Shown: positions 1 through 8,233 of the stretch, piece by piece
How the letters are laid out: each line of letters begins with the position of its first letter
Numbering within the stretch: the stretch's first letter is position 1
From: an uncultured Methanosarcinales archaeon
GTDB lineage: Archaea > Halobacteriota > Methanosarcinia > Methanotrichales > Methanotrichaceae
Direction: 5' to 3'
NCBI GenBank assembly: GCA_903871465.1
Contig: CAIQHB010000047.1
Location: forward strand, 1 to 37,458
DNA length: 37,458 bases
The notes under the pieces: generated by a model
What the model saw: the letters and a program-made list of their open reading frames with translations, nothing else
The model's database searches: none
Told to the model about the DNA's origin: nothing
Program-made: the position numbers and the translations under genes

Positions 1-162
1 GAAATAATCGTCTTGCCTTTTCATTAAAAAATGGTTTGATTAAGTTATACCTACGTTTTATATCGCTCAATTGATCCATACAACTTAATAGAGTATTTCT
101 AATATAAAAAATTACCTAGTTTATTTCGTTACAATTACTAAGGCCCGCTAAGGGGCTATGCA

Positions 163-459
163 GGAGGCAAAGCACCAATCGGTTACAAGGCGCTAGTAAC
201 GTAGGCGACAAAGCCCTTACCTTGGATGAAGAGAAGGCCAGCACGGTCAAACGGGTCTTTGAGCTGCGTGAAGCGAAGCCCGATGCTTCATTAAAGAAGA
301 TTGCTGATACTGCTGATTGTTGAGGGTTTCACGACCAAGGAAGGCAAGCTATTCTATCCCATGCAGGTTAAACGGATCTTGGACAGAAAGACGTTCTATG
401 AAGGCACCTATAGGTATTCCGAGGTTAAAGCTGAAGGGCAACACCAGACGATTCTTTAG
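163..459 (+). pseudogene. Serine recombinase fragment (recombinase domain), frameshifted
   Basis: Three consecutive pieces in different frames read as the 'recombinase' domain that follows the catalytic domain in large serine recombinases. The first piece contains GGKAPIGYKA (from base 163). The second contains KALTLDEEKASTVKRVFEL. The third contains VEGFTTKEGK...MQVKRILDRKTFYEGTY and stops at 457-459. Each piece is separated by a stop and a frame change, so no full-length protein can be made. The N-terminal catalytic domain with the nucleophilic serine is absent. The fragment probably belonged to a mobile element that once moved DNA at this locus. The domain assignment rests on motif recognition. 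Confidence 0.7.
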
Positions 460-496
460 TCGTGAGATACTTAACACTTGCCTATTATATCTTTTT

Positions 497-3400
497 CTAA
501 TTGTGGAACGATTTCTCTATATCTTTTAAGATCGATTCTGCTTCTTTGAATGCAGCCTTATAGTAGTGAGGAGGACCGTCGCATCGAGCACACTCATATG
601 CAATTAATGCTTGCTTCTTAGCCTCCGAAAACTCGTTGGATTTTATAGCCAGTTGAGCCAAAAAGTTATGAATTTCAGCTTGTTTAAGTCGAAGCTCGCA
701 GCGTTCAGCTATAAATAGAGCCTCTTCAGCACTGAATTTAGCTTGATGAAGGTCTCCCTTTTCCATATACAAAATGGACCAAGCGATTAATATATCCGGT
801 TCTTTTTCTAGCATATTAGTTTTATGACAAGACCTCGTAACTTCCTGCAAGTATTTTTCTGCTTCTTCAATATCTTCCATTTTTTTAGAACTTTGACTAA
901 GATAGGTCGCTAATAGAGCTAAAGATAACGATAATTTTACCTCAATTAATACAGGTTCATGTTCGCGAAACTCGGTTTTCGCTGTCTGTAACGCCTTCCG
1001 TGCTGTTCTTAAAGAAAGACTTATGTATTTGGGTTTTTCCTTGCTTGCGATGAGGTTTACAAATGTACGATAGAGAAAGATATTGGTATCACCCAGACGT
1101 TTTGCCTTTTTCTTCCCTAATTCGATATTAAAGCTATTTGCGATTTCAAGTTCTTTGTTTGCTTTAGCAAAATCACCATAATAGGCTAATATCCGGCTTA
1201 ATAAAAGTCTGGCAAAAGATTCGCTATGGATATCCTTCAAGCTTTTACTGATGTCAATTTTTAGATGCAAACTTTCTTCTGCAGCGGTGAGCTCACCTAA
1301 GCCTAATTGTATTTCAGAAAGATTGGCAAGAGCAGTAGCTTTATTTTTTTCGTTTTGTGCGAAAGGCAAAGCAATTTTAAAAATTGATTCCGCATGCTTC
1401 AGCTGACCTACACGACCGTAGCATAATGCAAGGCTATTTAGAACTGATCCTTGATTATTCCTCTCTATTATTCTTGGAGGTGAATCTTCGCCATTCGGAA
1501 ATAGTCCTTTCAATAGTTTGATGATAATTTGAGAGGCTCCTAGTTTATAATAAAGTACAGTGTTTAATTTTTCTGAGTAGATACTAAATGCTTCATCGTA
1601 AAGACCGGCCTTAACCGTATGGTGATATAGTTCGATTGTGTCTTTGAGATCATCTATGCTTCTCACTGTGGTGGGATTAGCCGCTGATAAATAAAAATTT
1701 CGAAGTTGACTATGTGTATTTTCTTTGTCTATCAATCTTTTATACGCATATTCTCGTACAACAGGATGCAAATTATACAGACCATGTTCTTGGTCAAATG
1801 TGATAAGATTCCGTTCAATAAGTTCTCGCAGAGCTTCCTTTAATAGATTGTCGTCATCAAATGGATTAATTATTTTAATAGCATCATAATTCATTAATGA
1901 TCTAAACGCAGCAACTCGACTCAAAAGTTCTTTAATTTTGGGTTCAAGTTGATTATACGCTAATTCTAAAATATGATGCTCACGCTGCATTAGGTCCGGT
2001 ATTGGATCGTAATAATTTGCTGCATTAATGTCTCTCGGATTTACTGGATCATGAATTATCATGCCCACTAAAATTTGTAAAGCAAGGGGGTGATATGCAT
2101 AATTATCACAAATCCTGCCAATTTCATCTTTTGAACCGTTTATATTCATGGATTGGACATATCGTATTGCGTCCTCCGGATCGAGTCCAGTGAGCTCTAA
2201 CGTCTCACAACTAGAAACGTTGTCTAATTCAAAGGGTAAATGTCGACTCGTTATGAGGATACGGCTTCTAAAATTGCCTGAAGCTACCCATCGCAAAAAC
2301 GTACCTGCATTATAGTCAGTACATCTACGAAAGTCGCTTTGATGGAAGCCTTCAGTTATATCCTCTTGATAGGCTGCGTTTAAACTTGAGTAAGATCGTA
2401 ATTCACGTTCAAATCCGTCAAGAATAATTAAGAACCTTTTCTCACGAAGAACGTCAACCAGCTTCTTTATTCTTTCTTGAACTGAATGGGCTTTGCTTAT
2501 TTCTTCCTTTTTGCATGTATATATCAATGCTTCGTCAATAAATTTATTAAAAAAAGATTCCCGTTCATAAAATGACCACCAAAATATGCCATCGAGTCGG
2601 GCCTCTTTCGGCAAGCGACAAGCTTTCAGGTCTTGGTCTTCGTCCACTAACATTCCTGGCAAGGTTCTTCCCATTATGTCTCGATGTAGCCAAGCCCAAG
2701 CCAGTGAAGTCTTACCCATCCCACCAATAGCTATTAGCGAAAAGATTTGTTCCCTGCTTCCAGTTAGCCACTTAGTTAGTAGTTTTCGCTCCTTCACACG
2801 ACCAACAAACTTACCCTTCATAGGATAAGGATTCCCAAAATATGGCTCGATCGAGATCTCTTTGATGTCATTTGTAGCAGGTACGAGATATGATGATTCA
2901 CTCGCACGATGTGGAAGTTGGAACGGATAAGTACCGTCTTTCACATTGCGGAAGCTTGTTGCATCCAGTGTCCAAAATCCTCCTCGATTATCACTATATA
3001 TTCTAAAATATATCGTACCATTCTGTTCTTCGAGATTTAGCTTAACAAAATTATATGAATTGCTATAATTGCGAGACTCGTAACTTGCCCCAGCGGGAAT
3101 TATCACCGCTTTGCTATCTGGAGTTGTCAATTCCAGAATACCTTGCCGATGCATATGACCACTTAAAATAAAATAGCAATTATCTATAAGGAGCGCATCT
3201 ACATGACCGTGTTCAAAATCTCGAAGCCATTCAAATGGATGATGAAGTAGGGCCACCCTAAAATCTACATCCGTTGAATCATCAAGCGCCTGGCGGATTT
3301 GCCTTTCACCCAATTGAAGTTTTCCACAATCATCATCAGACGATGATAACCACGACGAATTAAGACCAAGGATTCCTATTTTCGACCCTGCTACATTTAT

Positions 3401-3877
3401 TGTCTTTACATAGAAATATTCGTTTTCATCAAAATGTATCTCCTGGCCATCAAAATATTCGTTTATAAAATTTTGGTAGTTATGAAAACGCCCAAGAATA
3501 AAACTACGTGCTTTTTCATTTCCGAGAGATTCATTTGTTTTACTTCGATCTGTAAGAACGTTACTAGCACCTAATGAAAGAGACGTCAAACTATTTCGAT
3601 CTACGTCATGGTTACCTGGAACGATGTATAAGCGATCTTTTGGAACACGTGTCGTCTTCAGCAGATCATCAAAGAACTCCTTGGCCAACTTGTACTCTTC
3701 TGGTTTACTGCTAAATGATATGTCCCCTGTGACAACAATAAAATCAGGCTGTAAATCATTCTTTTGTATGCAATTATTTATATCTTTTAATAGTTCATCT
3801 AAAACAATCTTTTCATCATACACTTGCTGAGTATTAAGATGGATATCTGAGATATGAAGCCATGTGATCTTGCTCAT
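497..3877 (-). CDS. Metallophosphoesterase-STAND NTPase-TPR protein, putative defence/signalling NLR-like protein
   Basis: A 1126-residue three-part protein with no signal peptide, so cytoplasmic. Residues 1-300 form a calcineurin-like metallophosphoesterase with all metal-site blocks visible: D11xH13, G51D52, G88NHD91, H212H213 and G240HMH243. Residues 355-700 form a STAND/NB-ARC-like NTPase with FVGR at 357-360, Walker A GGMGKT at 385-390, Walker B LIILDGFE at 483-490, sensor-like ILITSRH and a degenerate HPLAL motif. The rest is helical TPR-type repeats. The architecture (effector, switch NTPase, ligand-sensing repeats) matches prokaryotic NLR-like proteins, where the repeats sense a trigger and the N-terminal enzyme acts, here plausibly on a nucleotide or nucleic acid. 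The start ATG has an AGAGGG-type ribosome site. It stands alone, AT-rich, beside an att-like scar. A defence role is inference. Confidence 0.85.
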   Translation of the reverse strand: MSKITWLHISDIHLNTQQVYDEKIVLDELLKDINNCIQKNDLQPDFIVVTGDISFSSKPEEYKLAKEFFDDLLKTTRVPKDRLYIVPGNHDVDRNSLTSLSLGASNVLTDRSKTNESLGNEKARSFILGRFHNYQNFINEYFDGQEIHFDENEYFYVKTINVAGSKIGILGLNSSWLSSSDDDCGKLQLGERQIRQALDDSTDVDFRVALLHHPFEWLRDFEHGHVDALLIDNCYFILSGHMHRQGILELTTPDSKAVIIPAGASYESRNYSNSYNFVKLNLEEQNGTIYFRIYSDNRGGFWTLDATSFRNVKDGTYPFQLPHRASESSYLVPATNDIKEISIEPYFGNPYPMKGKFVGRVKERKLLTKWLTGSREQIFSLIAIGGMGKTSLAWAWLHRDIMGRTLPGMLVDEDQDLKACRLPKEARLDGIFWWSFYERESFFNKFIDEALIYTCKKEEISKAHSVQERIKKLVDVLREKRFLIILDGFERELRSYSSLNAAYQEDITEGFHQSDFRRCTDYNAGTFLRWVASGNFRSRILITSRHLPFELDNVSSCETLELTGLDPEDAIRYVQSMNINGSKDEIGRICDNYAYHPLALQILVGMIIHDPVNPRDINAANYYDPIPDLMQREHHILELAYNQLEPKIKELLSRVAAFRSLMNYDAIKIINPFDDDNLLKEALRELIERNLITFDQEHGLYNLHPVVREYAYKRLIDKENTHSQLRNFYLSAANPTTVRSIDDLKDTIELYHHTVKAGLYDEAFSIYSEKLNTVLYYKLGASQIIIKLLKGLFPNGEDSPPRIIERNNQGSVLNSLALCYGRVGQLKHAESIFKIALPFAQNEKNKATALANLSEIQLGLGELTAAEESLHLKIDISKSLKDIHSESFARLLLSRILAYYGDFAKANKELEIANSFNIELGKKKAKRLGDTNIFLYRTFVNLIASKEKPKYISLSLRTARKALQTAKTEFREHEPVLIEVKLSLSLALLATYLSQSSKKMEDIEEAEKYLQEVTRSCHKTNMLEKEPDILIAWSILYMEKGDLHQAKFSAEEALFIAERCELRLKQAEIHNFLAQLAIKSNEFSEAKKQALIAYECARCDGPPHYYKAAFKEAESILKDIEKSFHN

Positions 3878-3973
3878 AAACCCTCTTTCGAAGCAAAAAT
3901 CAGAATGGTCTGAATAGAAATAACCTTATCGCTCAGTTGTAGCAGATTTAAAGCAAATTGAGGCCAATCATAA

Positions 3974-4011
3974 CTCGCAGGAGTTCAAGGGTTCGAATCC
4001 CTTTCCTCGCA
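3974..4011 (+). repeat. 3' fragment of a tRNA-Leu gene (likely att scar)
   Basis: The 38 bases can be read as the end of an archaeal tRNA-Leu. They contain a long variable arm (CTC-GCAG-GAG stem), T-arm AAGGG-TTCGAAT-CCCTT, acceptor strand TCCTCGC and discriminator A. No matching 5' half (expected GCGAGGA) lies upstream, so this is not a functional tRNA. Such 3' tRNA pieces are typical of attachment sites left when an element integrates into the 3' end of a tRNA gene. By orientation, the inserted DNA would lie to the left (lower coordinates) and the ancestral chromosome would resume at about base 4012. Confidence 0.7.
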
Positions 4012-4024
4012 TAAAATCAATTCG

Positions 4025-4580
4025 CTATAAAGCGATCCTTTTGAGAATACTTCCTATATCGCTTACGAGTAAATAAGTATCGAATTTTTCATTCTCACCG
4101 CCTCCTGCTCGTGACCATCCTGGAGGAGACCACCACAGTACCTGATCGTGGGGTACATGACACAGGCCACAGAAAAAGCAGACCTCTATAGGGGCGACCA
4201 TCCTGCAATATGCACAGGCGCTGGACCCCACCTGCAGAAGATGACCGAGCTTGCCGACCGGGGGTTCTGCATCTACAGCGAGCAAGCTCCGGACAAAGGC
4301 AGAAGGCCGAGGCGAAGATGCCGGGAGCACGGAGAACGCAAGAGGCATATTCACGTGGTGGCCCTGGAGGCTCCAGCGCAGAAAAGCAACTCTCTCCGGC
4401 AGCGCCCGCAGAACGTGGCTCTCGAGGCCGCGCAAGTCCTCCGGTGCCCCTATCTCCAGCACACGTGTAAAATGCTCCTTCGCCTTCTCTATTATCTCCC
4501 AGCTCCATGGAGGCGAAGGCGAGACCGTAGACGATCTGCGGGTCCATGGTCTCGATCGATCGTTAAAAGGGAGACGCATT
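4025..4580 (-). pseudogene. Decayed TPR-like/zinc-ribbon gene remnant
   Basis: Two minus-strand frames together give a plausible protein. One begins DPQIVYGLAFASMELG (TPR-like). The other continues EKAKEHFTRVLEIGAPEDL and later contains two Cys pairs, CAYC and CFFCGLC, like a zinc ribbon. The join requires a frameshift at about 4490-4500, and neither frame alone makes sense over its whole length. A part of this DNA (about 4105-4205) resembles a second decayed patch at about 6145-6290. It overlaps the end of the secreted-protein gene on the same strand by about 20 bases. The original function is unknown. Confidence 0.4.
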
Positions 4581-5660
4581 AACCGGCCCGGAGAGCCGGA
4601 GATTGTTCACGCTCACAATGCCGGTTGCCGTTCCGGAAGGATAATTCAGATATACGTTGTCCTGATAATCGTATATGCCATTGCCGGTAGCATCGAAGTA
4701 TCTGATCCGCGTCGTATCTGATTCCGGTCCCAGAAATCTCGCAAGGGCAGGCGATGAAAGCATCTTATTCTGATCGGTATCAGAATTCACGACCTTAGTT
4801 CCGGCGTCCTCACCAGTGTCGTTAATGCTCAATCTGACGTCATTTGTGCAGATCAATGACGTCTCATGAGCGTATTTTGCATCATATTTTTGTGCTATAT
4901 CATCTAGGAAACGATCATGCGTCTCGAAGGGATCGATTCTCGTATACCAGGTGTTGAGAACGTGATAGTAATCTGCCTTTACGCCGTGGACCTTCTCCAT
5001 CATCAATCCCCGCCATACGCCGGCCATCTGGGGAATATTGTCAATTACATAATCTGTGACCAGCATTCTATAACCATCCGTAAACTCAATGCAGCTAGTT
5101 CGAGGGATGGAAATTCCACCGCGGTAAGGGATCTGCTCTCTAAAATCGCTCTCCGTTGCCTCAGTCGCTTCTTCGTCTGGATGCCATTGACCGCTCGAGT
5201 CCGTAGCCTGGACCTGTCCTGTTCCCATACAATCTCCGCCGCAATAAAATTGATGCAGATACACCGGGTCTTCAAGATCGTAAGCCTTGCTGCCATGTAT
5301 ATTCAGATAGTTAATGGTTGCAGGCAGCAACGTCAACGGCTTATTCATATCTATGTCTTGAAATGTGACCTGTGATCCTGGTGAACGATTGTCCATAGTA
5401 GTAAGACGCACATCGTTGGCAGCTATCATGCCAAAAGAGAAGCGAGACATATGCAGGTATACTGGATCACTTTCATCGTATCCGGGTGTCCCAATATCCC
5501 AATAACCTACCGTAGTTCCTTCAAACGTATTAGAGAGCGGCCTTCCTATATCTCCATCTGCTGGCATGACCTTTGTTCCAAAGGCATACTCTGAACTGAT
5601 TGCCGGGTTCAGCATCAAGATTATTAGACTTGCCAATAAGAAGACCTTTATCAATCTCAA
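4563..5660 (-). CDS. Secreted protein with three dockerin-like repeats
   Basis: A 365-residue exported protein. Residues 1-22 are a signal peptide (MRLIKVFLLASLIILML followed by a small-residue cleavage region). The mature part contains three related units at about 28-87, 95-140 plus 270-278, and 287-357. Each unit has GxxVxxxDxDxxKxL, then an aromatic-Asp/Asn loop, then DPVYL/DNVYL, and ends in NDVRLT, NDVRLS or NNLRLS. The third unit holds DATGNGIYD, an Asp/Asn/Gly loop like the calcium loop of dockerins. The second unit is split by an insertion of about 120 residues containing a Cys pair (CGGDC). The start codon appears to be TTG (5660, or 5654 with better spacing from AAGAGG). A cell-surface structural or adhesive role is likely; the exact function is unknown. 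Confidence 0.75.
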   Translation of the reverse strand: MRLIKVFLLASLIILMLNPAISSEYAFGTKVMPADGDIGRPLSNTFEGTTVGYWDIGTPGYDESDPVYLHMSRFSFGMIAANDVRLTTMDNRSPGSQVTFQDIDMNKPLTLLPATINYLNIHGSKAYDLEDPVYLHQFYCGGDCMGTGQVQATDSSGQWHPDEEATEATESDFREQIPYRGGISIPRTSCIEFTDGYRMLVTDYVIDNIPQMAGVWRGLMMEKVHGVKADYYHVLNTWYTRIDPFETHDRFLDDIAQKYDAKYAHETSLICTNDVRLSINDTGEDAGTKVVNSDTDQNKMLSSPALARFLGPESDTTRIRYFDATGNGIYDYQDNVYLNYPSGTATGIVSVNNLRLSGPVNASPF

Positions 5661-5871
5661 GCCTCTTGCGCATCTTCAAATGTATTTCTGAATTGGTTAT
5701 AGGTATAACATCTATAAATTCTTTTCGTAGTTTAGAAACTGTGCTTTTATCTCGGATTTCCAGACCGTGTATGTGTTTAGCTAACTTAAAAAGGTCCTCA
5801 TGAGGGAAAAACGATTGCGATTGTTCCGATTGAAGCCGGGAATTCAAGTCCTGACCATGGGCGAGAAGCAT
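5530..5871 (-). other. Possible ORF fragment upstream of and overlapping the secreted-protein gene
   Basis: From an ATG at 5871 the minus strand encodes a charged, soluble-looking stretch (about 80 residues) containing FKLAKHIHGLEIRDKSTVSKLRK and IPITNSEIHLKMRKR. It then runs out of frame through the signal peptide of the downstream secreted gene. The first 70 residues look like real protein and the overlapped tail does not. This is probably the truncated end of a former gene joined to the secreted gene. No family is recognised. Confidence 0.3.
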
Positions 5872-5935
5872 ATATGCCGTCAAGTTTATCGGATTGGCCG
5901 GAATGACTAAAGGACTAAGTGAGGTGAAATAAAAT

Positions 5936-6043
5936 ATGCAACAAGGAGAAGGAAATGAGAGAGAAAAAGTGAGCAAGAAGGATCAGAAAGCGAAGAAGCT
6001 TGATGGAGAAAAGGGGCAGAAGCCAAAACGCGGCAAGAAATAG
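5936..6043 (+). CDS. Small Lys/Glu-rich protein (35 aa)
   Basis: A short ORF starting MQQGEGNEREKVSKKD and ending in KGQKPKRGKK. It is preceded by GAGGTGA about 8 nt before the ATG, a good archaeal ribosome site. The product is almost entirely charged, without Cys or hydrophobic segments, so it would be disordered and could bind nucleic acid or ribosomes. No family is recognised. The good ribosome site and clean start favour a real gene, but the short length leaves doubt. Confidence 0.4.
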   Translation: MQQGEGNEREKVSKKDQKAKKLDGEKGQKPKRGKK

Positions 6044-6370
6044 ATGCATCCTGAGGATCTCCATACCCAGGAAGAATGGCATGGACTACTTTTGGCCGCT
6101 CAAAAGGACCCGGGGGTCGTAACGCCCTTTCAGCTCGCTTGTAACCATCTGAGAGGAGAACCGCCACAGCTTCCTGATAGTGGACATGCCCGCCGCTCTA
6201 CGGGGGATGCCAGGGAGATGGTGTGGATGTGGAAACGTGGCCCGGGCTTTGAAGCAGACATCCCGGGAAGCGACCATCCTGCCCCGCTCGCCCGGCTATT
6301 GAGCGTGAACATCTTATGCATGAATTTAAGTGGAAAAAGTATTTCATGAAGATAATCGTCTACACTAAAA
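6044..6370. other. Intergenic; decayed coding patch related to 4.1-4.2 kb
   Basis: No intact gene. The minus strand contains a short coherent stretch (HVHYQEAVAVLLSDGYKRAERALRP split over frames, about 6075-6190). DNA at about 6145-6290 resembles that at about 4105-4205, including shared GGAGA(A/C)C...CC(T)CCACAG...CCTGAT and GCGACCATCCTGC blocks. Both look like diverged leftovers of one ancestral sequence. Confidence 0.3.
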
Positions 6371-6379
6371 TTGATAGAT

Positions 6380-6895
6380 ATGAAAAACTGGAATTTGCTA
6401 ATGGTAGTAATCTTGCTGTTGACGGCAACGGTTTCCTTCATGCAGTTGGCTCTGGCAAAAGAAGGATCGATAGGTTTGGCAAATGAATCACTAATAACCT
6501 CATCCAATAAGACAGAACTCGTCTCATTTGTTGAGTCTGCTTTGGCCTATGCCCAGGAGAACGGCAAAGATAAAGCACTTGTTGAGTTCAGCAATAAGAC
6601 AGGCTCATTTGTCCGCGGAGACCTCTACATCTACGCATACGACTTCAATGGAACTTGCCTTGCGCATCCATTCAAACCCGATTGGATCGGTAAGAACAAG
6701 CTGGATGTAACAGATTCCAATGGCGTCCCATCTCTCAGGAACACCCTCAATGTTGCCAGGGAAGGGAAAGGATTCACCTACTTCATCTTCCCGAACCCTG
6801 CTCACGGTAACCGAGATGAGTTCAAGATCGCTTATGCTATGAAAGTGGATGAAAATTGGTTCCTAGGCTCCGGAATCTACATATCATGCGCTTGA
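6380..6895 (+). CDS. Secreted single Cache-domain protein
   Basis: The ATG at 6380 (MKNWNLL...) is preferred over an upstream in-frame TTG at 6371, because it gives a standard signal peptide of about 26 residues ending before KEGSIGLAN. The mature 145 residues form one Cache-like (sCache_2-type) sensor domain. It begins with the amphipathic helix LVSFVESALAYAQENGKDKALVEFSNK, followed by GDLYIYAYDFNGTCLAHP, GKNKLDVTDSNG, GKGFTYFIFPNP and VDENWFLGSGIY. These are the usual small-molecule binding elements. There is no membrane anchor or signalling domain, so it acts as a free extracellular binding protein. The chromosomal context gives no ligand. Confidence 0.8.
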   Translation: MKNWNLLMVVILLLTATVSFMQLALAKEGSIGLANESLITSSNKTELVSFVESALAYAQENGKDKALVEFSNKTGSFVRGDLYIYAYDFNGTCLAHPFKPDWIGKNKLDVTDSNGVPSLRNTLNVAREGKGFTYFIFPNPAHGNRDEFKIAYAMKVDENWFLGSGIYISCA

Positions 6896-7624
6896 TCGGG
6901 CGGCTATATCCTTTTTGATGGGCGGGCCGCGGGCGCGCGGACGGCCTTCTGCAGGGCCCCCCTACAGCGTTTAGTTTAGGGTTTTACTCGAAGGCCGCCA
7001 GGGATGACGGCGAGCGATTCCTTTCATTTGCCATTCATTTATTCTGTGAGCAATCAAGGGGTTCTGTTGCATTAGGGTGCGTTGCATTAGGGTGCGTTGC
7101 ATTGGGGTGTGTTGCAGAAAAACGGTGGCTAGAGGGTATTGGTTTTCATTGATGCTACCCCAAATGCACAGTAAACCCCGAGAGACATGGAGACGATCTT
7201 GATAACCGTTCTGCGGGAAATCGTCTTCTGCATCCTCTTTTAAAATAATGCCATTCAGTACACGACGGCACCCAACGCATCCATGCTCGTGGCCGCAATA
7301 TGGCCAATATACTGAAGGGATCTCCTTCGCGCTCTATTTCTGCAAATCAAATAGCCAAAAATGTTGGTTCTTGGTCGCAAACATCTTTAGTACCTGTGAT
7401 AGTACACATCTCTATAGACCCGCAAATTGTTCACCCCTAACACATTTCAGAAAGTTCTTATCTGATGCGAGATAATCTCCATTAGTATATCTTTGAAAGA
7501 TTAATGGTTATTGAAGTTGATACGCGACAGAGAACAGGAAAATATGGGGAAGGCTATTGCTGAGATAGGAACAACTAATACTTGCGTTACTGGAGCAATA
7601 ATAAGCATAAAAGAGGACCCTAAA
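6896..7624. other. Long intergenic region with GC-rich hairpin and tandem repeat
   Basis: About 730 bases with no convincing gene. Immediately after the Cache gene is a GC-rich inverted repeat (GGCCGCGGGCGCGCGGACGGCC area, about 6924-6945) that could terminate transcription. A 15-bp tandem repeat follows at 7066-7117. A 75-codon frame at 7248-7475 has unusual composition (Cys, His, Pro, Ser scattered) and is probably not coding. AT-rich DNA from about 7470 precedes the next gene. Confidence 0.4.
7066..7117. repeat. 15-bp tandem repeat, about 3.4 copies
   Basis: GTTGCATTAGGGTGC occurs at 7066-7080 and 7081-7095. It is followed by a variant GTTGCATTGGGGTGT at 7096-7110 and a partial GTTGCAG. 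It is non-coding. The function is unknown; it could be a slippage product or a protein-binding iteron. Confidence 0.85.
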
Positions 7625-8233
7625 ATGAAATATTTGTTAATTGCATTAATGTGGGCAGGATACTGTTTACTTCATAGTTTCTTGATCAGTATCAAATTTA
7701 CAGATCTAATGACTCGTTGGTTAAAGGATTATTATGCATTTTATAGAATTTTTTATATATCCATTTCATTGGTTTTACTTATTCCATTAATCAATTATAC
7801 AGCACAATTAGACAATAATATAATTATAATTTATGGGCAAACTTTGAACATTGTACGATATATACTTATTTCGGGTTCTTTGTTAATGTTCTTTTGGGCT
7901 TTCTTCTTCAACTATGATTCTTTATCATTTTTTGGCATTCGCCAAGCACTAAACTTTGGGAAAATAAGGAAAATAGATCCATCTGAGGAAGTTAAAAGAA
8001 ATGGATTATTGGGAATAATAAGGCATCCTATGTATTTTTCGTTAATGATATATTTATGGTGCCAAACCTTCAGGATGTCTGACATAGTTGTAAACATAGT
8101 GTTGACGATTTATATCATTATGGCAACGAGGCTTGAAGAAAAGAAACTTGTATTAGAATTTGGTGATACTTACGTCAAATATCAACAGGAAGTGCCAATG
8201 TTCATTCCATTTAGTAAAATAAAGGTTAAGTAG
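7625..8233 (+). CDS. Integral membrane methyltransferase-family protein (isoprenylcysteine/phospholipid methyltransferase-like)
   Basis: The ATG at 7625 (MKYLLIALMWAGY) is chosen because it follows AGAGGACCC. The extra 38 residues from upstream TTG codons are not protein-like. The 202-residue product has about five hydrophobic helices. Its C-terminal core is typical of the ICMT/PEMT/NnrU-like superfamily: GIIRHPMYFSLMIYLW (RHPxY, SAM-binding), then TRLEEKKLVLEFGDTYVKY, ending in PMFIPF. Members methylate lipid or protein substrates at the membrane with S-adenosylmethionine. The substrate here is unknown. The gene is AT-rich compared with its right-hand neighbours and stands alone. Confidence 0.8.
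   Translation: MKYLLIALMWAGYCLLHSFLISIKFTDLMTRWLKDYYAFYRIFYISISLVLLIPLINYTAQLDNNIIIIYGQTLNIVRYILISGSLLMFFWAFFFNYDSLSFFGIRQALNFGKIRKIDPSEEVKRNGLLGIIRHPMYFSLMIYLWCQTFRMSDIVVNIVLTIYIIMATRLEEKKLVLEFGDTYVKYQQEVPMFIPFSKIKVK

Noticed and set aside
3900-4011. Complete intron-containing tRNA gene with a CAT anticodon (GCTCAGTTG-like D arm at about 3932, CATAA at 3969-3973)
   Set aside because: No 5' acceptor strand pairs with TCCTCGC, no anticodon stem forms around CATAA, and the variable-arm shape fits a tRNA-Leu 3' end. The D-arm-like bases are probably chance.
4148-4721. Plus-strand frames of 86-156 residues opposite the TPR-like remnant
   Set aside because: Arg/Pro/Gly-rich composition typical of antisense frames in GC-rich DNA; no motifs.
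7248-7475. 75-residue frame
   Set aside because: Scattered Cys/His/Pro, no ribosome site and no recognisable pattern; judged non-coding.
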